A stretch of DNA of 64,000 nucleotides. It comes from Crocodylus rhombifer (Eukaryota; Chordata; Crocodylia; Crocodylidae). Of this stretch, positions 58,199-64,000 are shown piece after piece. The DNA lies in contig JAVSML010025535.1 in assembly GCA_038503035.1 (NCBI GenBank), positions 1 to 64,000 of the forward strand, in the 5' to 3' direction. Each line of letters begins with the position of its first letter. Position 1 is the stretch's first letter. Position numbers and translations under genes: made by a program. Below the pieces are notes generated by a model that had not been told where the DNA came from, did not search any database, and saw only the letters and a program-made list of their open reading frames with translations.

Positions 58199-60604
58199 GT
58201 TTCATAGTTGGTAGGGTCGGAAGGGACCTGAGCGGATCATCGAGTCTGACCCCCTGCCATGGTCAGGAAAGAACGCTGGGGTCAAACGACCCCAGCAAGG
58301 TGATTGCCAAGCCTCCTCTTAAAGACCCCCAGGGTAGGAGCCTGCACCACTTCTCTTGGAAGCTGGTTCCAGACCCTAGCCGCCCTGACCACGAAGTCGC
58401 GCCTCCTGATATCTAGTCTGAACCTCCCCTCTGCCAGCTTGTGACCATTGTTCCTTGTTACTCCCAGTAGTGCTCGGGGGAACGGGGACTCCCCCAATGC
58501 CTGCTGGTCCCCCTTGGCCAGTTTATAGATGGCTACCAGATCCCCCCTCAGCCTTCTCTTGTAGAGGCTGAACAGGTTCAGGTCCTGTCGCCTCTCCTTG
58601 TAGGACCTGCCCTGCTGCCCCCTGACCATGCAAGTGGCCTCCTCTGGACCCTCTCCACATTGTCCACATCCCTCTTGAAGTGCGGTGCCCAGAACTGGAT
58701 GCAGGACTCCAGCTGCGGCCTGACCAGTGCTGCACTGAGGTGGAGGATCACCTCCCTGGACCTGCTCGAGATACATCTGTGGATGCATGACAAGGTGCAC
58801 TTGGCCTTCCTGACTGCCTCCCCACACTGCCAGCCCATGTTCATCTTGGCATCAATGGTGACTCCAAGATCCTTTTCTGCCTCTGCCCTGACAAGAAGGG
58901 AGTCCCCCAGCCTGTGGGTATGGTGCTGGTTCTTCCTCCCCAGGTGCAGCACCTTGCACTTGTCAGTGTTGAATCCCATCCTATTTTCATCCGCCCACCC
59001 ATGTAACATGTCCAGAACCAATTGCAGCCTGTCCCTCCCTGCTAGCGTGCCAACATCCCCCCACATCTTAGCATCATCTGCGAATTTGAGCAGGGTGCTT
59101 TTCACCCCCTCATCCAAGTCACTGATGAAGATGTTGAACAGTGCAGACCCGAGGACCGAGCCCTGGGGGACCCCACTGCCCACTGACCCGTCCACCACCA
59201 CTCTCTGGGTGCGGCCCTCCAGCCAATTGGCGACCCATCTGACTGTGTGGGTGTCGACACCACAATCTCTTAATTTTTTAATGAGAATGGGGTGAGAGAC
59301 AGAAAGACTACATCCACCATGACACCTACGTCCAAGAATTTTGTGACCTGGTCACAGAAAGCCACCAGGCTGGTCTGACAGGACCTACCTTGAATGAACC
59401 CATGTTGATTGCCTCTAAGCATACACTCTCCTGCTTACCCCTCACAGATGTGCACCTGGATAATTTTCTCAAAGAACTTCCCCATGACGGAGGTAAGACT
59501 AACAGGCCTGTCATTTCCTGGGTATTCCTTCCTCCCTTTTTTGAAAATGGGGACCACATTGGCCCTTTTCCAGTCCTCTGGCACCTCACCAGAGCATCAT
59601 GAGTGCTCGTAAAGCTGTGCCAGGGTCCCACAATGACCTCTGCTAATTCCCTCAGCACTCAGGGGTGGAGATCATCAGGACCTGCTGATCTGAACATGTC
59701 CAGTCCCTCCAGACGTTCCCTGACTAGGTCCTCTCTGACCCTTAGCCTGGCTGTGCCTCCCCTGGGACCATCAGCAATCCCAGTGGGGAGGATGACCTGG
59801 TCCCTGCTCAGAAAAATGGAGGCAAAGAAATGGTTAAATAGATTAGCTTTGTCATCTGATGAGACCACCAGATTTCCAAGCATGTCCTGCAGGGGCCCCA
59901 CATTATCCAGAACCTTCTTTTTACCCCCTTGTATTTAAAAAAGGACTTCTTGTTGTCCTTGATCCGGGTTGCTAGTCCCAGTCCCATCTCCGCCTTGGCC
60001 TTCCTAACAGCCCGCATACAATCCCGAGCAATGGAGGTATAATCCCTCCTTGGTGATGCCCCTCCCTTCCATTGGGCATACGCCTCCTTCTTAGCTTTGA
60101 GACATTCCTGGATGCTTTTGGTGAGCCATGGGGACTCTTGCCCCCTTGATCCATGTTGAGACCGCTACCCTTTGGGCTTGAAGGATCGTCTCCTTCAGGA
60201 ATGATCACTCCTCTTGGACTCCCAACTCCCCTCCCCTCCGGGACCTCAGTGCCTCCCCGACTAGTCTCCTTAGCTCAATGAAATCTTCCTCCTAAGTCCA
60301 GAGCTGCTGCCTTGCTGCAGGCCTTTGCCACCATGCACTGGATGATCACTATTGCCCAGGTGATCAAGCACCCACAGCCCCCTCACCAGGTCATGACTTG
60401 TGGCCAGGACCAAGTCTAACAAGGCATTTCCCCTGGTGGGACGGTACACGTCCTGGGTTAGATGGAGGTCCTGTAATATGGCTAGGAACCTACTTGAGCG
60501 GTCAGACCTGACTGACTGCTCTTCCCAGCAGATGTCCGGATAGTTTAGGTCACCCACGATGACCACGTCTTTTGACTTAACTGCCTCCATGAGCTGACCT
60601 GAGA
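58199..60604 (-). mobile_element. CR1 LINE copy D, 5'-truncated
   Basis: Read on the minus strand, the element runs from the middle of the endonuclease at about 60604 to the CR1 3' end. On the plus strand that end reads ttcatagttggtagggtcgg and gatcatcgagtctgaccccc at 58200-58260. It differs from CR1-B and C in many residues and in the 3' end, so it is a separate CR1 subfamily. Two copies of gataacaaatac (60607 and 60625) lie right at its 5' junction. Confidence 0.92.
58282..60604 (-). pseudogene. CR1-D ORF2 endonuclease/reverse transcriptase, frameshifted
   Basis: Blocks appear in order on the minus strand. Endonuclease part: VVIVGDLNYPDICWEEQ, YRPTRGNALLDLVLATS and GNSDH (about 60570-60320). 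Linker: IKDNKKSFFKY (about 59960). Start of the reverse transcriptase: SAGPDDLHP then LRELAEVI (59659-59640). Palm: [20 protein letters not shown] and FADDAKMWG with both catalytic Asp residues (59170-59070). Thumb: ALVRPQLESCIQFWAPHFKR (about 58680). C-terminus: LDIRRRDFVVRAARVWNQLP, then LGVFKRRLGNHLAGVV (about 58420-58282). Frameshifts or stops separate at least seven pieces. The fingers/palm part between 59200 and 59330, with the first catalytic Asp block, is poorly preserved. It is a dead copy. Confidence 0.88.
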
Positions 60605-61234
60605 ATGATAACAAATACAGACACGATAACAAATACACAAGGGATATAACCTTCACATTTTGAAACATTAAGTCTACTGGAAACCAATGAGCTTTAAAAA
60701 GATATTTTCCCTTCTGGAAGATTATTCTTTAACTGCCTTAAGTAATTTTTTTTTTTTTTTTTTTTACTTCAAAGGGCTAACAAGTATCAAAGAAAATGTA
60801 GGACTAAATAGACTTCTGGTCCAATTTAGTGTGGTACCTCTGTTGCTCCAATATTTATATTAGCTAAATTCAGATCATGCAACTTTTGAGATACAGGATG
60901 CTTTTTTTTTTTTTCCTCCAATAAGTGGTACTATCAGTGAGAATCCCAGCACACTTTCCCACAGCTCCTCTGCCTCAACCTTTGTTATCTCAGTAGAGTT
61001 TCTTTAAGTACATGGTGTGATACACCTTGCCTTAAACCTAGAGCTCTTCCAAGAAACTTCCTCCCTCTTGCCCTCACTGCCTTCCTCTCTGTAAGTGGGG
61101 CAAATGGTCTAATAATTTTTGTGCTCCAGTGATTTTGAGAAATTTTTTTCATCATATTAAAAATGCCTTTAAGAAGAGTTGCTTTTCGGGCAAGAAACTT
61201 AGCTAAACATTTAAGCCACTGACAGGCATGAAAA
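60605..61234. other. AT-rich non-coding DNA with poly-T runs
   Basis: No gene is recognised. T-runs lie at about 60747-60765 and 60903-60914. The short direct repeat gataacaaatac is at the CR1-D border. Confidence 0.5.
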
Positions 61235-61530
61235 ATTACCAGAAGAGGCATCATGTAAGTTTGATGCGGCTCCCCAATATCTGTGTAGATGGCATGCTTC
61301 AGTGGAGCTTTTTGATGCTTTTATCTAAGAGTTGATTGAATCAGCTCTTAGATAAATGCTCCCAAAAATCTTTGCTGAAGCATGTGATCTATATAGACAT
61401 TGGGCAAGCCGGATCAAATTGATGCAATGCCTTTTCTGGGCATGCACTGCTCTCACCACAGGCGTGTGCCAAGCTAAAAGTAAAGCGCTGTTTTATTTCG
61501 TTTTTCACATTTGTAAGCAACCACACTTTT
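61235..61530. mobile_element. Foldback DNA element FB1, copy 2
   Basis: This is related to the element at 22.8 kb. The inner arms agctttttgatgcttttatc plus taagag (61306-61331) pair with ctcttagataaatgctccca around the 13-nt loop ttgattgaatcag, which matches the copy-1 loop at 11 of 13 positions. The right arm (gaagcatgtgatctatatag, acattgggcaagccggatca, cttttctgggcatgcactgc) aligns over its whole length with copy 1 (gaagcatgatagctatacag, acactgggcgagctgggtca, cttctgggcgtgcgctgc). The left arm is shorter and starts near ttaccagaagaggcat. There is no coding sequence. Confidence 0.75.
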
Positions 61531-61964
61531 TTTTTTAACATTACATCATGCCTTGACTGAACAGCAAAATTGAAAAGCTACTATAAGGAGAATGGACTGC
61601 ATTAAAAAAGTTGTCTAAGTCTATGCCAACTAGGCAGTTGGTCCAGTAAAAGATACCACTCACAAAAATCCTTTCTGGACCATTATAGCTACAGCACTCA
61701 AACACTACCAAAAGCTGTAAACAGTGCTTTACCAAAACAGTACTTTTTTAACAGTGCTTTACCAAAAAAAAACCCAAAAAACCAAACACCGCCCCCCAGA
61801 AAAGATGACCTGCCCTCCCACCCATGCTTCAAGAATATATCCTCCTCTTTCAATGTCTTTAAAGAAAAAAAAGTCAAGACAAACTGATGCAAGCCAGAGC
61901 ATACAAAATAACAATGTGAGCTGAGCAAAATGCAGAATCGCTGCCCTGCAGGAACTGGACATTA
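61531..61964. other. Non-coding DNA
   Basis: No gene is recognised. A short duplicated piece (acagtgctttaccaaaa, at about 61723 and 61750) lies next to an A/C-rich tract. Confidence 0.4.
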
Positions 61965-63115
61965 AGGCTAAGTAGAGACAGAATCGATCCAATCTACGCA
62001 GGTTTCTCTAAGTGGCGCAGATTGGACTGTTAATAAATGGAGCTCATGTTTGCTCTTCGGATGGGGGAGGCAGGCAAATGCCTGCACTGGCCAAGGCCAG
62101 GGTAGGGAGCCAGGGGTCCACACCAAGAAGGACAGAGGTGGGGTAGAAGTGGGGCTTAAGCTTCTGCAGGAAGCGCAGTGCCAGTGGCACATCCCAAATT
62201 CCCTGCCTGGGTCAACAGGATACAGAGTATCCCTCTACCCATCTCAAGCCCCAGGACCCTGCACTGGAGCAGCTCGGGGAAGGGCTCAGAAGACTGTCCC
62301 TCCTAGAACCAGTGCTGAATTCCTGGCTGAAACTGCCTACTCTGAAAATGCAAGGCTGCCCCTTCCCTCCCCCACCTCCATTTCCCCAGATGCAGGGAAA
62401 TGGAGCCCTGCATCTGCAGAGTAAGGGGACTTCAGCTGGGAATTTGGTGCTGGCTCCAGGGGAAATCCTGTGAGCCATTCCCGGAGCCACTGCAATACAG
62501 GGAACCAGGACTCAGCCAGGACAAGACAGGAGAGGAGAGGAGAGGAGAGGGACACTCGGGATCATGCCCTGGAGCAGCTCCAGGATGGGCTCGCAGATTT
62601 CCCCCCAAAGCCAATGCCTAATTCCTGGCTGGAGCTGCTTACTTTCCAGATAAAAGGGCATGGCACCCCTCTTCCCAGGGTCTAGAGCCCCTTGCATCTG
62701 CAGAATAAGCAGCTTCACCCAGGAAGGGAATCCTGCAAGTCCTTCGCAGAGCTGCAGGGTCTCAGGGCTCAGACGGGAAAGGGAAGGGACACTCTGTGCC
62801 TCTCCAACCCAGGCTGGGCATGCAGGGTGCACCACTGGCACTGCCTCCTCCCAGCAGCTGACCAGCCCCACTCCTCATCCCCACCTTGGTCCTGCCAGGC
62901 TGACAAACAAGAGCTCAGGGGAGGAGCTGGCCAGGCCCTTGGCTGTAACAATGAGCCACAGCTCCCTGAGAGTGGGGGTTAGGAGGCCCCACAAAGTCCC
63001 CTAGGATACCAGTGGACAGAAACCAACTCTGATTAGGGAGTGGACTTTCAATATACTGGTCTAGCTTCAATCAAGTTAGCTCGACAGTGCATCAATCCAG
63101 GTCTACCTTAGACTA
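61965..63115. mobile_element. Composite palindromic DNA element with tandem hairpin units
   Basis: The ends are imperfect inverted matches: ctaagtagagacagaatcga with tccaatctacgca on the left, and on the right the complement of ggattgatgcactgtcgagc with ggtagacc. Outer arms are inverted: gaggtggggtagaagtgggg and gcagtgccagtggcac at 62130-62190 against gtgcaccactggcactgcct and agccccactcctcatcccca at 62829-62882. The core has two direct units of roughly 240-300 bp. Each has a ctggagcagctc start and a hairpin beginning aattcctggctg (62318-62443 and 62620-62728), then a tail ending agggacactc. A short (gagga)n run lies at 62529-62548. It has no coding capacity. Frames up to 124 codons are compositional. 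It is probably a non-autonomous DNA transposon of unknown family. Confidence 0.65.
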
Positions 63116-64000
63116 GGATCCTCCACTTTGAAACTGTCCTTTGTGTCCTGAGCATTTGTTTTACTATTGGTATATGCTGGTGTCCAAGTACCTAAACTGG
63201 AAAAAAATGTAATGTCTGCACCTGGCCTAAGATTTAGCATCAGGAGTTCAAATGCCTCAATCTTTCACTGAACTATGTGTTGGCTTTTAAAATAATAGGA
63301 AAGCCATCTAGGGAAGGCTTGATAGTCAAAACCTCCTTGGGAATGGAACAGGAACACATTGAAACCTACGGAGAATTGGAAGGTGTCAAAATCTTAAGCA
63401 GTTAGGAACCAACAGTAAGTCCCCACTATTAAGTATTGCTTCAATCAAAGTGTAGCTTACTGAGCAGCTTGGAAGTTGACAAGATAGTCAAAGGATGTAC
63501 AGGACAGACTACAATGGTAATGCACTAATTTAGAAGAGAAAGAAATGATATCTAGTTGTGTGCATCCATGTGTTAGCTTCTGATTAGATGGTTCAAAGAA
63601 GAATGTACATGTATAAAGATTTATGCTTTCCAAAGAGCTTTGGTTGGTGAACCTGATGCATTTCCCCTCTGTCAGTCTGTGAAGTGACAGCAAATAAAGG
63701 CTATGTGGTTTCTGTTTAGTGTCTCTTACTGAAACCCTGAAGCAGTAAGACTGGAATAAGTGTCTCTTAAAGTTGCAGCAAACACAGGTGATTTTTATAC
63801 AGACATTTCAAAATGTTTCCTTATTGATTGTCAAAAATATTTGGTTTTACATGCAACATCAAAACACATTGTTTTACCTCACTGGAATGGCCTGAAACAC
63901 AGTGGGGCTCAGCCTTTTGGCCTTGCAGGCAAAGTAAGTGGTATGAAGCCGGTTCACACACACCAGATTGGGGCCCACACACCAGGATCAGGCCTGCTTG
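63116..64000. other. Non-coding DNA to the window end
   Basis: No gene, RNA or repeat family is recognised. Confidence 0.4.

Noticed and set aside
58660..59295. 211-codon plus-strand frame
   Set aside because: Antisense to CR1-D ORF2; no recognised domain.
62050..63004. Many frames of 60-124 codons on both strands
   Set aside because: They are in the GC-rich composite palindromic element; repeats and low stop density explain them.
1..64000. CRISPR array, operon, phage or bacterial defence system
   Set aside because: No regularly spaced repeats, no compact coding; sequence is vertebrate with CR1 and SINE repeats.

Overview
This window looks like non-coding DNA from a vertebrate nuclear genome, most likely a crocodilian or other archelosaur (inference). 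The evidence is several CR1-clade LINEs of different ages, ending in the CR1 3' signature (CTTCCAGCCC followed by TCTATGA-type repeats), many old MIR/CORE-type SINE remnants, and hAT-like and foldback DNA elements. Much of the DNA is AT-rich single-copy sequence. There is no operon, no bacterial-type gene, and no complete host protein-coding gene. Nearly all the protein-like signal comes from decayed retrotransposons.

Layout. 0-9.2 kb: the 3' remnant of a LINE at the left edge, two short CR1 3' ends, a CA microsatellite and otherwise featureless DNA. A well-formed candidate host exon of 79 bp lies at 9253-9331 (+). 9.9-13.7 kb: a decayed CR1 (CR1-A, +) and a decayed RTE-like LINE. 13.7-24.8 kb: AT-rich DNA with SINE relics, palindromes and a foldback element at 22.8 kb. 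24.8-34.2 kb: the transposon core. CR1-B (+) is nearly full length; its 943-codon ORF2 frame is broken only by two TGA codons, and the tail of the esterase-type ORF1 sits upstream. CR1-C (-) lies about 2 kb away, inverted relative to CR1-B and inserted into a hAT-like element. A foldback element, a second hAT-like copy and a small MITE follow.

34-52 kb: a GC-richer LTR-like block at 35.0-36.1 kb, many MIR-like fragments, a weak candidate exon on the minus strand at 47.1 kb, a perfect 18-bp inverted repeat at 48.0 kb and an old CR1/L3 3' end at 49.8-50.2 kb. 52.3-53.3 kb: a third hAT-like copy with a GC-rich palindromic core. 58.2-60.6 kb: CR1-D (-), another CR1 subfamily. 61.2-63.1 kb: a second copy of the 22.8-kb foldback element and a large composite palindromic element made of tandem hairpin units.

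The sequences do not work together as a pathway; this is a record of repeated transposition. The most unusual material is the family of elements with conserved inverted ends but different GC-rich, hairpin-rich cores, and the foldback family whose two copies share a loop. Boundaries are approximate because all similarities were judged by eye.
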